A DNA stretch of 29,405 nucleotides from Anaerolineae bacterium (GTDB lineage: Bacteria > Chloroflexota > Anaerolineae > UBA1429), in assembly GCA_016928125.1 (NCBI GenBank), contig JAFGLK010000342.1, positions 1-29,405 on the forward strand, in the 5' to 3' direction. Made by a program: the position numbers and the translations under genes. Shown here in pieces: positions 8,068 through 16,350 of this stretch. How positions within the stretch are numbered: position 1 is the stretch's first letter; each line of letters opens with the position of its first letter. Under the pieces are notes generated by a model. That model had not been told where the DNA came from. It saw only the letters and a program-made list of their open reading frames with translations, and searched no databases.

Positions 8068-9117
8068 ATGGCTAAACTCAAACTCGGCGTATACTGGGCC
8101 GCAAGCTGTGGCGGTTGCGATATCGCCATCGTGGAGCTAGGCGAGCATCTGCTGGAGCTGGCCGAGCTCGCCGATATAGTCTTCTGGCCCTGCGCCATGG
8201 ATTTCAAGTATCGAGATGTGGAAGCCATGCCCGATGGCTTTATCGACTTGACCCTCTTCAACGGCGCCATCCGCACCGAAGAGGATGCGCACATTGCCCA
8301 CCTGTTGCGAAGCAAGAGCAAAGCGTTGGTCGCCTTTGGCTCGTGCGCCATCGAGGGCTGCATCCCGGGCTTGAGCAACATCAAGGGGCCTGACTATGCC
8401 CTCTATCGTGCGAGCCAGGAGACGCCTACTACCGACAATCCCAAGCACATTCTGCCGCAACGGACCTTTGAGATGCCGGAAGGCACGCTCACCTTGCCGG
8501 GTCTTCTGAGCCAGGTATGTACTCTGGAGCACGTCGTCCCTGTGGATTACAGCATCCCCGGTTGTCCGCCCAATCACGATCAGGTCTGGAATGCGATCAC
8601 GGCCGTGGTTGAGAATCGCCTGCCCCCTGCAGGCAGCCTCCTCGGCGTGGATAGCAGAACGGTTTGCGATCAGTGCCCTCGGGTGCGCCAGGGCAAGATC
8701 CGTGTGGATCACTTTTCTCGGCCGCACGAGGTGATACCTGATCCTGAGCGGTGCTTCCTTGAACAGGGGCTCATCTGCGCTGGCCCTGCAACCCATGCGG
8801 GCTGCGGCGCGCTCTGCATCAAGGCCAACATGCCTTGCCGAGGCTGCTATGGGCCGCCCGACGGCGTAGTCGATCAGGGCGCTGCCTTGCTCGATGCCGT
8901 GGTGGCCGGGTTCGAAGGCAAGAGCGATGCCGAAATCCGTAAGGTGCTGGCGACCATCGTGGACCCGGTCGGGACCTTCTACCGTTTCAGCCTTGGCGGC
9001 TCGTTCCTGCATCAACTCAAGGTGGACCCAGATGCCTCGGGCCAGGTCTGCGCGGCTCAGTCGGATGGCTCCGGCGGGGCGACGGCCGGCGAAACACATA
9101 GGGCGAAGGAGTCGTAG
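8068..9117 (+). CDS. mvhG: [NiFe]-hydrogenase small subunit, F420-non-reducing (MvhG) type
   Basis: The 349-residue protein carries the small-subunit Cys set: ASCGGCD near the N-terminus, FGSCAIEGC, the GCPPNHD motif, then CDQCPR and a distal Cys-rich block (CAGPATHAGCGALC, CRGCYG). These bind the relay of Fe-S clusters that takes electrons from the Ni-Fe centre. No twin-arginine signal is present, so it is cytoplasmic, as expected for group 3. ATG 8068 is preferred over GTG 8056 because GAGGAG at 8058-8063 gives it a well-spaced ribosome site. The tail after about residue 325 (Ser/Gly/Ala-rich) looks disordered. Confidence 0.92.
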   Translation: MAKLKLGVYWAASCGGCDIAIVELGEHLLELAELADIVFWPCAMDFKYRDVEAMPDGFIDLTLFNGAIRTEEDAHIAHLLRSKSKALVAFGSCAIEGCIPGLSNIKGPDYALYRASQETPTTDNPKHILPQRTFEMPEGTLTLPGLLSQVCTLEHVVPVDYSIPGCPPNHDQVWNAITAVVENRLPPAGSLLGVDSRTVCDQCPRVRQGKIRVDHFSRPHEVIPDPERCFLEQGLICAGPATHAGCGALCIKANMPCRGCYGPPDGVVDQGAALLDAVVAGFEGKSDAEIRKVLATIVDPVGTFYRFSLGGSFLHQLKVDPDASGQVCAAQSDGSGGATAGETHRAKES

Positions 9118-9119
9118 CC

Positions 9120-10580
9120 GTGAAACGTATCACGATCGATCCAGTCACCCGGCTTGAGGGGCATGGCACGATCACCATCTTTCTCGATGATGCCGGTGAT
9201 GTCGCCAACGCCTACTTTCAGGTGCCCGAGTTTCGCGGCTTTGAGGCGTTCTGTGAGGGCCGGCCGGTTGAAGAGATGCCCCGTATCACCCAACGGATCT
9301 GCGGCGTATGTCCCATGGCGCATCATATGGCGTCGGTCAAGGCTGCCGACGCGGTGTATAAGGTACAGCCGCCGCCGGCAGCGCTCAAGATCCGCGAGAT
9401 GGCTTACAACGCCTTTGTCGCAGGGGACCATGCCACCCACTTTTATGTGCTCGCTGGTCCCGACTTTCTGGTGGGGCCAGATGCCGACCCGGCTCAGCGC
9501 AACATTCTGGGCATCGTGAGCAAGGTAGGGCTCTCGATTGGCAAGCGCGTGATCAAGCATCTGCAAGAGTCCCACGAAGTGATCGCCCTCCTGGGCGGCC
9601 GCTTTGTGCACCCCGTCATGGCGCTTCCAGGGGGCGTGGCCAAGGGCGTCAGCGCGGAGATGCAAGAGCGGCTGATCGAAATCGGCCAGGATATGGTCGC
9701 GTTCGGGGCGCTCTCCCTGCAGATTTTCCGCGATGCGATTCTGGGCAACGACGAGTTCAAGAGCATGATCTTGAGCGATGCCTACTTGCACCGCACGCAT
9801 AACATGGGTCTGGTGGACAAGAACAACTGCGTCAACTTTTACGATGGCCATGTGCGCGTGGTGGATGTGGAGGGGAGCGAGGTGGTCCGCTACCATCCGT
9901 CGGAGTATCGCCAGCATCTGGCCGAGCGCGTCGAGCCCTGGACTTATGTCAAATTCCCCTATCTCAAGCACTTTGGTTGGAAGGGCTTGACCGATGGGAT
10001 GGAGAGCGGGGTCTATCGCGCAACGCCTCTGGGGCGCCTGAACGCCTCCGACGGCATGGCGACGCCCTTGGCGCAGGAAGCCTATGAGGAGTTCTACACA
10101 TACATGGGCGGCAAGCCGGTGCATGCCACGCTGGCCACCCACTGGGCGCGACTCATCGAGATGCTCTATTGCGGCGAGCGGATGCTCGAGTTGGCCCGTG
10201 ATGAGGAGATCACCGATCCGAATATCCGCGTGATCCCAAGCGAGACTCCGACCGAGGGTGTGGGCATTGTGGAAGCGCCACGTGGGACCCTGACGCATCA
10301 CTATATCACCGACGAGCGTGGCCTGATCACCAAGGCCAACCTGATTGTCGGCACCACCAACAACCATGCGGCGATCTGCATGTCGATCAAGAAAGCGGCT
10401 CAGGCGTTGATCGGCAAGGGTAAGGTCATCACCCAGGGTTTGCTGGATCGGGTGGAGATGGCCTTTCGCGCCTATGATCCCTGTTTTGCCTGCGCTACCC
10501 ACGCGCTCCCAGGCGAGATGGATCTTGAGGTCACGGTGATTGATCACAAGGGCGAGCCGGTGGTGAACCTGCGACGTTAA
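9120..10580 (+). CDS. mvhA: [NiFe]-hydrogenase large (catalytic) subunit, group 3 Mvh type
   Basis: The 486-residue subunit has both nickel-binding motifs intact: RICGVC (Cys61, Cys64) and DPCFACATH (Cys455, Cys458). It should therefore be an active H2-oxidising or H2-producing enzyme and not a Nuo-like relic. About 25 residues follow the DPCxxCATH motif and should be removed by a maturation protease, none of which is in the window. All four nickel ligands are Cys; the selenium is in HdrA. GTG starts 2 bases after the small-subunit stop, with AAGGAG at 9106-9111. Grouping as 3c (Mvh-like) follows from the Hdr/MvhD neighbours and motif style and would need a tree. Confidence 0.93.
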   Translation: MKRITIDPVTRLEGHGTITIFLDDAGDVANAYFQVPEFRGFEAFCEGRPVEEMPRITQRICGVCPMAHHMASVKAADAVYKVQPPPAALKIREMAYNAFVAGDHATHFYVLAGPDFLVGPDADPAQRNILGIVSKVGLSIGKRVIKHLQESHEVIALLGGRFVHPVMALPGGVAKGVSAEMQERLIEIGQDMVAFGALSLQIFRDAILGNDEFKSMILSDAYLHRTHNMGLVDKNNCVNFYDGHVRVVDVEGSEVVRYHPSEYRQHLAERVEPWTYVKFPYLKHFGWKGLTDGMESGVYRATPLGRLNASDGMATPLAQEAYEEFYTYMGGKPVHATLATHWARLIEMLYCGERMLELARDEEITDPNIRVIPSETPTEGVGIVEAPRGTLTHHYITDERGLITKANLIVGTTNNHAAICMSIKKAAQALIGKGKVITQGLLDRVEMAFRAYDPCFACATHALPGEMDLEVTVIDHKGEPVVNLRR

Positions 10581-10610
10581 CTGCGCGCTTGGCGCTAGAG
10601 AGGACGATAG

Positions 10611-11540
10611 ATGCCAACACGAGGTAAGACGATCAAGCAAGCGACAGCGCAAAAGCAGACTCTTCTGCGCCCGATGGTGACACGTCGCTACGAGTTCTCG
10701 GTCAAGCACGAAACGTGTTGCGGCTGCAAGACCTGCGCGACCGTGTGCCCCAAGGAAGCTATCACGGTCTCAGAGCCCGAGGTGGTCGATGGCCGGTTGG
10801 TTACGCCGGCGCGGATCGACATCGACGAGGCGCTGTGTAGCTTCTGCGGCGAGTGCGTCGCCCTCTGCCCGACCCATGCTCTCAGCATGACGGTGAACGG
10901 CGAGCCCGAGATCCCGGTCATCAAGGGGCAGGCTTTCCCTTACTTGGTCCGCACCATGAAGGTCAACCAGGCGCCATTGGAGGCCGCGGCCCGCGAGTCC
11001 GGCGATGTGGCCTATATTGACCGTTGCCCCGTGGGCGCCATCCACGCAGAGGTGGAGCAAGATGAGGCCGGTCAGGTCGTGGGTGTTCGCGATGTGGATG
11101 TGGACCGGCAGGTGTGCATCAACTGCACCCACTGCATGGAACTAGGCCCCCAGGGTGGCTTTACGGTCACCAAACCCTACAAAGGGCGCACCTTTCTGAA
11201 CGTCTCCTTGTGCCCGCAAGGATGCCAGGCCTGCGCTGATGTCTGCCCCTCCAACGCCATCACCTACGACGGCACACGAGTGGATCTGGATCAGCGTTTT
11301 TGCCTGTATTGCGGTGCCTGTGAGTATGTGTGCCCCGTCGTGGGTCCCGATGGGGAAAAGGCCGTCCGCATTCTGCGCACGGGCTTTGTACACACCCCGA
11401 TCTCATCGGGGGCCTGGGCACGCGCCGTGGAAAAGCTCGTCTCCTATCAGGAGACGGTGCGTGAGTATGACGTCAAGGGCCAGCAAAAGCGCCGCAAGCT
11501 CGCTTTGGAGGCCATTCTCGGCATCCAAGCTGAGGAATAG
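10611..11540 (+). CDS. Polyferredoxin with five Cys motifs, probable electron relay of the hydrogenase operon
   Basis: The 309-residue soluble protein contains ferredoxin motifs CGCKTCATVCP (Cys37-), CSFCGECVALCP, CINCTHC (Cys169, 172, 175), CPQGCQACADVCP and CLYCGACEYVCP. The third motif lacks its own fourth Cys (MELGP follows), but an isolated DRCP near residue 139 could supply it, so a rearranged cluster is possible. Its role resembles MvhB-type polyferredoxins: storing electrons or passing them to ferredoxin pools. It is the last gene of the operon, 30 bases after mvhA with a GAGAGGA site, and a strong hairpin follows. The N-terminal 25 residues are basic; there is no signal peptide. Confidence 0.85.
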   Translation: MPTRGKTIKQATAQKQTLLRPMVTRRYEFSVKHETCCGCKTCATVCPKEAITVSEPEVVDGRLVTPARIDIDEALCSFCGECVALCPTHALSMTVNGEPEIPVIKGQAFPYLVRTMKVNQAPLEAAARESGDVAYIDRCPVGAIHAEVEQDEAGQVVGVRDVDVDRQVCINCTHCMELGPQGGFTVTKPYKGRTFLNVSLCPQGCQACADVCPSNAITYDGTRVDLDQRFCLYCGACEYVCPVVGPDGEKAVRILRTGFVHTPISSGAWARAVEKLVSYQETVREYDVKGQQKRRKLALEAILGIQAEE

Positions 11541-11563
11541 GGCTGCGATAGAAGGATCTCTCT

Positions 11564-11590
11564 ATCCCTGGCATGCGTAGTGCCAGGGAT
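11564..11590 (+). terminator. Terminator-like hairpin closing the redox operon
   Basis: ATCCCTGGCA (11564-11573) is followed by a seven-base loop and the exact complement TGCCAGGGAT (11581-11590), a perfect 10-bp stem, and then TCTCTTT. The T-run is broken, so termination may be incomplete. It lies 23 bases after the polyferredoxin stop and overlaps an ATG at 11573 that would otherwise extend murE. Confidence 0.7.
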
Positions 11591-11629
11591 TCTCTTTACG
11601 GCGCCCCGTGCGGTCTTGGGAGGATCTAC

Positions 11630-13171
11630 TTGCCAGAACAGACCCGTGCCTTGGGGGCGTTGATCGACGCTCTGCCCGAGGCCGCCGTGCACAATTGGCG
11701 TCCTGTGGCGATCCGTGGGATCCAGAGTGACTCGCGTCGGGTGAGCGCGGGGGATCTCTTTGTCGCCATTCCCGGCGTGGCCGTGGATGGGCACCGCTTT
11801 GTGCCAGCCGCGCTACAGGCTGGGGCCGTGGCCTGTGTGGTCGAGCGGGCGCTGCCGGAACTGGCGCACGTGCCCCACGCCATCGTGCCTGATGCGCGTG
11901 AGGCGCTGGCCTATCTGCACGCAGCCTGGCACGATTACCCGGCCCTCGCCTTGCGGGTGATCGGCGTCACCGGCACCGACGGCAAGACCACCACAGTGCG
12001 TCTGATCCGCAGCATGCTGCGGGCTGCGGGCTATGCCGTGGGCGCCATCGACACCGTGGCCGCGACCATCGGTGACGAGGAATCGCCCACCGGCTTTCAC
12101 ACCACAACCCCCGACGCACCGGAGGTGCAGGCCTACCTGGCCAACATGGTCTCGCAAGGCATGGAGTATGCGGTCATCGAGGCCACGTCACACGGTCTGG
12201 CGCAACACCGGGTAGCGGCCTGTGCATTCGATGTGGCGGTCGTCACCAACATCACCCATGAGCATCTCGACTATCACGGCAGCTATGAGGCCTATCGCGA
12301 AGCCAAAGCGCGCCTGTTCCACGCCCTGGATAGCTCGCCTCGCAAAGGAGGCGTGTCCAAGGTCGCTGTGCTGAATGCAGATGACAGCTCATATGAGTAT
12401 CTGCACATCATCCCCGCCGATCTTCAGCTGACCTATGGCCTCGCGGCCAGCGCGCACCTGACCGCCTCTCAGATCGAGGCGACGCCTGGCGGCCTGCGTT
12501 TACTGGTTCATAGCCCTGCAGGCGACATTCCGATCCGATCGCCGTTGGTGGGGCGCTACAACGTGTACAACATCCTGGCCGCGTGCGCCGTCGCCCATTC
12601 CCAGAGCCTCTCGGCTGAGGCCATTCGGCGCGGCGTGGCTGAGGTCCACGGCGTCTTGGGGCGGATGGAACGCATCGCTCAGGGGCAACCTTTCACAGCC
12701 ATCGTGGACTTTGCCCATACGCCCAATGCCCTCTCGAATGCGCTCCAGGCCATGCGAGACATGGCCCGTGCACAGCCAGTCGAAGGGCAAGTCATCGTGG
12801 TCTTTGGGTGCGCCGGCCTCAGGGATCGCGCCAAGCGCCCCTGGATGGGGCGCGTGGCCGGAGAGCTCGCGGACAAGATCGTCATCACGGCGGAGGATCC
12901 GCGCACCGAGTCATTGGATGCCATCATGGGGGAGATCGCCGAGGGCTGTCGCGCTGCGGGGCGCCAGGAGGGCGCTCACTTTTGGCGAGTGGCCGATCGC
13001 GCTGAGGCCATCGCCTACGCGCTGCGCATAGCACAGCCGGGCGATCTGGTCATGGTGACAGGCAAAGGGCACGAGCGCTCGATGTGCTTTGGCACCACCG
13101 AGTATCCCTGGAGCGACCAGGATGCGGTCAGGGATGCTTTGCGAGACCTGGGCTACCCACCCGACGCCTGA
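11630..13171 (+). CDS. murE: MurE: UDP-MurNAc-L-Ala-D-Glu:diamino acid ligase (peptidoglycan synthesis)
   Basis: This cytoplasmic ATP-dependent ligase adds the third, dibasic residue to the peptidoglycan stem peptide. The Mur ligase P-loop GTDGKTTT lies near residue 115, followed by HTTTPDAP substrate contacts, ATSHGL, HEHLDYHGSYEAYREAKARLF (carbamylated Lys region), GRMER and GKGHE. The specificity loop is EDPR, where E. coli MurE has DNPR; the retained Arg favours meso-diaminopimelate, but ornithine is also plausible since some Chloroflexi use it. TTG 11630 is chosen as start because GGGAGG sits 6 bases ahead; the upstream ATG at 11573 lies in a hairpin with no ribosome site. This gives 513 residues, normal for MurE. 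No other mur genes flank it. Confidence 0.9.
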   Translation: MPEQTRALGALIDALPEAAVHNWRPVAIRGIQSDSRRVSAGDLFVAIPGVAVDGHRFVPAALQAGAVACVVERALPELAHVPHAIVPDAREALAYLHAAWHDYPALALRVIGVTGTDGKTTTVRLIRSMLRAAGYAVGAIDTVAATIGDEESPTGFHTTTPDAPEVQAYLANMVSQGMEYAVIEATSHGLAQHRVAACAFDVAVVTNITHEHLDYHGSYEAYREAKARLFHALDSSPRKGGVSKVAVLNADDSSYEYLHIIPADLQLTYGLAASAHLTASQIEATPGGLRLLVHSPAGDIPIRSPLVGRYNVYNILAACAVAHSQSLSAEAIRRGVAEVHGVLGRMERIAQGQPFTAIVDFAHTPNALSNALQAMRDMARAQPVEGQVIVVFGCAGLRDRAKRPWMGRVAGELADKIVITAEDPRTESLDAIMGEIAEGCRAAGRQEGAHFWRVADRAEAIAYALRIAQPGDLVMVTGKGHERSMCFGTTEYPWSDQDAVRDALRDLGYPPDA

Positions 13172-13197
13172 GGCTCCGCCGGGCTGGCCACCATAAT

Positions 13198-13225
13198 GCA
13201 CGCCGAGAGCGCTACGCTCACGTGC
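13198..13225. terminator. Bidirectional hairpin between convergent murE and lipoprotein genes
   Basis: GCACG (13198-13202) pairs with CGTGC (13221-13225), and inside it GAGCG (13207-13211) pairs with CGCTC (13215-13219) around a CTA loop. It fills the 55-base gap between two converging genes, which supports a shared terminator. No T-run is present on either side. Confidence 0.5.
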
Positions 13226-13226
13226 C

Positions 13227-13925
13227 CTAGCCCTGCGTGCGTCCGACGATAATCAGCTTCTGCGGCTGAAGCTCCACGCTGAGCACGTCCACGCCCTCGA
13301 TGGGGATGTGAATCCCATACTCGGTCGAGTATTCCTCGAGAGCTGTCTTGATGAGCTGTTCGGCTACCACGCGCATGAGGCCCGAGATCGACCGGTCCAG
13401 CGTCACCTCGGAGACCTTGATATAGAGGTTGTCCTCAATGACCTGTGGCGCGCCCCTCAAAGTCAAGCCGGCGCTCAGATTAGCCTCCGAGTAGGTTGCC
13501 CGCAGATCGGCCATCACCTCGCTGGCCATCAGGGTGAACCGGATGTCCTCGATGGTCAAGCCCTGCATATCATAGGTCTGGCCGGCCAGCTCCTGATTGA
13601 GCTCGCTTTCGGTGACGACCAGGGTGAACTCGGTGTTGGGCTCGGCTGGGAGTGTAAAGTCGGACAGGCTCTGACTGGAGGCCGTCGGTACAGCCGTGGA
13701 TGTGGGCCACGGTGTAGCGGTTGCCTGAGGGGGCACAGGCGTCGACGTAGGCTGGGCGGCCAGCGCCGATCGGATGGCCTCTGCCGTAGCCGTCGCGTTG
13801 ATCGCGTTGCGACGCTGAGATGAGAGCTGTATGGTCAGATCGCCGCATGAGCAGGCCGAGATCACTACGCCGATCGCGACCGTCACGAGGAAGAAGATCA
13901 GGCGCCTGGTACGATGTTCACTCAT
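13227..13925 (-). CDS. Predicted lipoprotein of unknown function with Thr/Pro-rich linker
   Basis: From ATG 13925 (TAGGA upstream; the longer frame to 13973 lacks support) the protein is 232 residues. It begins with a basic n-region, a hydrophobic stretch and the lipobox ISAC, so it is a lipid-anchored surface protein. A short Ala-rich helix and a Thr/Pro/Ala linker (about residues 55-90) lead to a beta-rich C-terminal domain of about 140 residues. That domain is suggestive of lipid-binding-like DUF2993/LmeA proteins, but I cannot confirm this. It converges on murE and stands apart from ald by 124 bases. Confidence 0.75.
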   Translation of the reverse strand: MSEHRTRRLIFFLVTVAIGVVISACSCGDLTIQLSSQRRNAINATATAEAIRSALAAQPTSTPVPPQATATPWPTSTAVPTASSQSLSDFTLPAEPNTEFTLVVTESELNQELAGQTYDMQGLTIEDIRFTLMASEVMADLRATYSEANLSAGLTLRGAPQVIEDNLYIKVSEVTLDRSISGLMRVVAEQLIKTALEEYSTEYGIHIPIEGVDVLSVELQPQKLIIVGRTQG

Positions 13926-14049
13926 AAGTCCTACTTTCTGTACACCATGTCGTCTTCTATTGCAGATAGCCATCAGAAAACGCTATAGATACAAGACGCG
14001 CAAGAGCCGATTCGGTTCCCACTGAGCGTCGTGCGCACTCGTGTCCGGC

Positions 14050-15162
14050 TCACAAGAGCTGGTTGAGAGGCATATGGTCCATGCCAAAGGCGTCTGCCAC
14101 GGCTCGATACGTGATGTGGCCATCCAACGCATTCACGCCCTGGGCCAAGGCCTCATCTTCTCTGATCGCCGCCTCGAGTCCTTTGTCGGCCAGGGTGAGC
14201 ACATACGGCAGGGTGGCGTTAGAGAGCGCATAGGTGGACGTTCGTGGAACGGCGCCTGGCATGTTGGGAACGGCGTAATGAACCACGCCGTGGACGATAT
14301 ACGTCGGGTCACTGTGAGATGTGGGGCGCGCGGTCTCGATGCAGCCCCCCTGATCCACCGCTACATCCACCACCACCGAGCCACGCGCCATGGTGGCGAT
14401 CATATCCTCGGTCACCAACATGGGGGCCTTGGCCCCCGGAATGAGCACCGCTCCGATCAGCACCTCGGCCCGACGCACGGCCTCGGCGATGTTGCGCCGG
14501 TTCGATGCCACCGTGATGATGTGCCCGGCCATGACGTGGTCCAGGTAGCGCAGCCGCTCCAGGTTGATGTCGATGATCGTGACACGCGCTCCAAGCCCTA
14601 CAGCGATCTGGGCGGCGTTGGTGCCCACGGTGCCGCCCCCGATGATCACGACGCTGCCAGGGCGCACGCCTGGCACGCCTCCGAGCAAGATCCCGCGGCC
14701 GCCCTGGGAGGCCTCCAGATAGTGGGCGCCGATCTGGACGGCCATGCGCCCAGCGACCTCGCTCATGGGGGTGAGAAGCGGCAGGGAGCCGTTGGCGAGT
14801 TGGACCGTCTCATAGGCCACGGCCGCAACCCGCTTCTCGACCAGTGTGCGGGTGAGCTCTTCGTTCGCCGCCAAGTGGAGATAGGTGAAGAGCAGTAAGC
14901 CTGGCCGCAGATAAGCGTGTTCCTCTGGCAGCGGCTCCTTCACCTTGAGGATCATCTCGGCCGAAGCATAGACCTGCTCAGGCAAGGACAGGATCTGAGC
15001 CCCACATTGGCGGAACTCATCGTCGCCGAACCCACTGCCGATTCCGGCGCCGGATTCGATCACCACCTCATGTCCGGCGTGAATCAGCGATTCCGCTGCG
15101 CCCGGCGTCAGCGAGACGCGATATTCCCGATCCTTGATCTCTCTAGGTACACCTACGATCAC
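14050..15162 (-). CDS. ald: Alanine dehydrogenase
   Basis: The 370-residue protein is full length for the NAD-dependent enzyme that interconverts L-alanine with pyruvate and ammonia. The family start VGVPREIKDREYRVSLTP is present, with pyruvate-binding Arg15, Lys75 in KVKEP and catalytic His96 in YLHLA. The NAD-binding fold IIGGGTVGTNAA lies near residues 170-185, and the C-terminal NMPGAVPRTSTYAL segment is typical. GTG 15162 follows a GGGGGTG ribosome site. Alanine dehydrogenase in an anaerobe can dispose of reducing equivalents or assimilate ammonia. Confidence 0.95.
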   Translation of the reverse strand: MIVGVPREIKDREYRVSLTPGAAESLIHAGHEVVIESGAGIGSGFGDDEFRQCGAQILSLPEQVYASAEMILKVKEPLPEEHAYLRPGLLLFTYLHLAANEELTRTLVEKRVAAVAYETVQLANGSLPLLTPMSEVAGRMAVQIGAHYLEASQGGRGILLGGVPGVRPGSVVIIGGGTVGTNAAQIAVGLGARVTIIDINLERLRYLDHVMAGHIITVASNRRNIAEAVRRAEVLIGAVLIPGAKAPMLVTEDMIATMARGSVVVDVAVDQGGCIETARPTSHSDPTYIVHGVVHYAVPNMPGAVPRTSTYALSNATLPYVLTLADKGLEAAIREDEALAQGVNALDGHITYRAVADAFGMDHMPLNQLL

Positions 15163-15236
15163 CTTGACACCCCCTTGTGTAAGGCTTGAGGCGCCTCGTC
15201 AGCCCGCTCCCAGTGCCATTCTGCGGTGGCATAGGC

Positions 15237-16214
15237 TCACAATGGCATGGAGGCCGAGTCATCCCCGATGTTCAGGCTCCCGACGGCACCGATGACACGG
15301 GCACTATCGCCGATCAGCGAGTGCTCGAGGACGACGTGCTCGATGCAAGCATTTCTTCCCACGATGGCATCCTGTATGATGGCCCCTCTTACCTGGGCGC
15401 CCTCGCCCACGCTGACGTATGGCCCGATGACGGCATTCTCGATCTCGGCCGTCTCGGCGATGTATACAGGGGGCACCAGCACGCTGTTGCGGGTCGGGGC
15501 CTCCCGATGGTGCCCGTTCGCCAGCAGGAAGCGATTAGATTTGAGGAGCGTATCCGGAACGCCGCAATCCTCCCACACCGACACGGAGCGGGTGATCATG
15601 CGCGCCCCCCAGCCGAGCATCACGTTAAAGGCATCCGCCAGATAGAATTCACCCTCGGTCTGGATCCCTTGAGACAGCAGCGACTCCACCGCACGGGCCA
15701 GTTTGGCGCCCTCGGCTACATAGTAGACCCCTACCACGACCTGGCGATGTTCGAATCCCTTGGGCTTTTCGATGAGCCGAACCACCCGCCCCGATTCCAC
15801 CACAGCCACCCCAAAGGGGCGCGGGTCCTCGGCCTCTTTGACAAAGGCAACCGCATCCGCATCGACCTGGCTCAAGCCAGAGAGGTCAGCTCTGAAAAGG
15901 GTGTCCACCCAGGTGAACAGGCAAGGACCTTGCAGATGCTCTCTGGCCAGATAGACCGCGTGGGCCTGTCCCTTGAGCTCCTCTTGCCAGACGTAGCGAG
16001 CCGGGACCTCATAGTGCGCGTCGATATAGTCGCGAATCTGATCGCCCAGCCAACCCACAATGCAGATCACCTCGTCTATGCCCAGAGGCAGGACATAGTC
16101 CAGCACATGGGCGAGGACGGGCTTGCCGGCGATCTCTATGAGTGGTTTAGGCTTGGACCACGTGTGCGGGCGCAAGCGCGTGCCCAGCCCGGCCATGGGC
16201 AAAACGACTTTCAT
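15237..16214 (-). CDS. Sugar-1-phosphate nucleotidyltransferase (RmlA/GalU-like) with hexapeptide-repeat tail
   Basis: The 325-residue protein opens with the pyrophosphorylase signature LPMAGLGTRLRPHT and SKPKPL, which binds the NTP. WVDTLF carries the likely metal-binding Asp, and EKPKG the sugar-phosphate Lys region. After about residue 240, repeats such as AEIENAVIGPYVSVGEGAQVRG form a left-handed beta helix, as in bifunctional or archaeal-type thymidylyl/uridylyltransferases. It makes an activated sugar nucleotide for cell-surface polysaccharide. No acetyltransferase catalytic His is evident in the short helix, so the tail is probably structural. GGGAGG precedes the ATG. The sugar and nucleotide cannot be assigned. 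Confidence 0.88.
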   Translation of the reverse strand: MKVVLPMAGLGTRLRPHTWSKPKPLIEIAGKPVLAHVLDYVLPLGIDEVICIVGWLGDQIRDYIDAHYEVPARYVWQEELKGQAHAVYLAREHLQGPCLFTWVDTLFRADLSGLSQVDADAVAFVKEAEDPRPFGVAVVESGRVVRLIEKPKGFEHRQVVVGVYYVAEGAKLARAVESLLSQGIQTEGEFYLADAFNVMLGWGARMITRSVSVWEDCGVPDTLLKSNRFLLANGHHREAPTRNSVLVPPVYIAETAEIENAVIGPYVSVGEGAQVRGAIIQDAIVGRNACIEHVVLEHSLIGDSARVIGAVGSLNIGDDSASMPL

Positions 16215-16350
16215 CGTCCTCCCGACCTTTCTTTCAGATGATGTGCATGCCTCCTGGCTTGACAGCCGACCTGGCCGGTCCGGTCGTTTTGGGCCGCTGA
16301 GGCTGAGGCGGCTATCCGATGCCGTGGGCTAGCGTCCCTATCTGGCACCC

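Noticed and set aside
9057..10709. Long - strand open frame (550 codons) opposite mvhA
   Set aside because: It covers the complement of the hydrogenase large subunit and the start of the next gene; no domain or start signal is seen.
2090..11540. Calling the operon a class II benzoyl-CoA reductase (bam) cluster
   Set aside because: The BamBC and HdrA parallels are real, but a true [NiFe]-hydrogenase replaces the Nuo-like subunits and no aromatic-degradation genes flank it; the substrate remains open.
13926..14049. Promoter for the lipoprotein gene in the gap before it
   Set aside because: AT-richer sequence is present, but no hexamer pair with acceptable spacing convinced me.
16293..16312. 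GCCGC...GCGGC repeat as terminator of gatA
   Set aside because: A 5-bp stem with a 10-base loop and no T-run on the - strand; too weak to call in this GC-rich gap.
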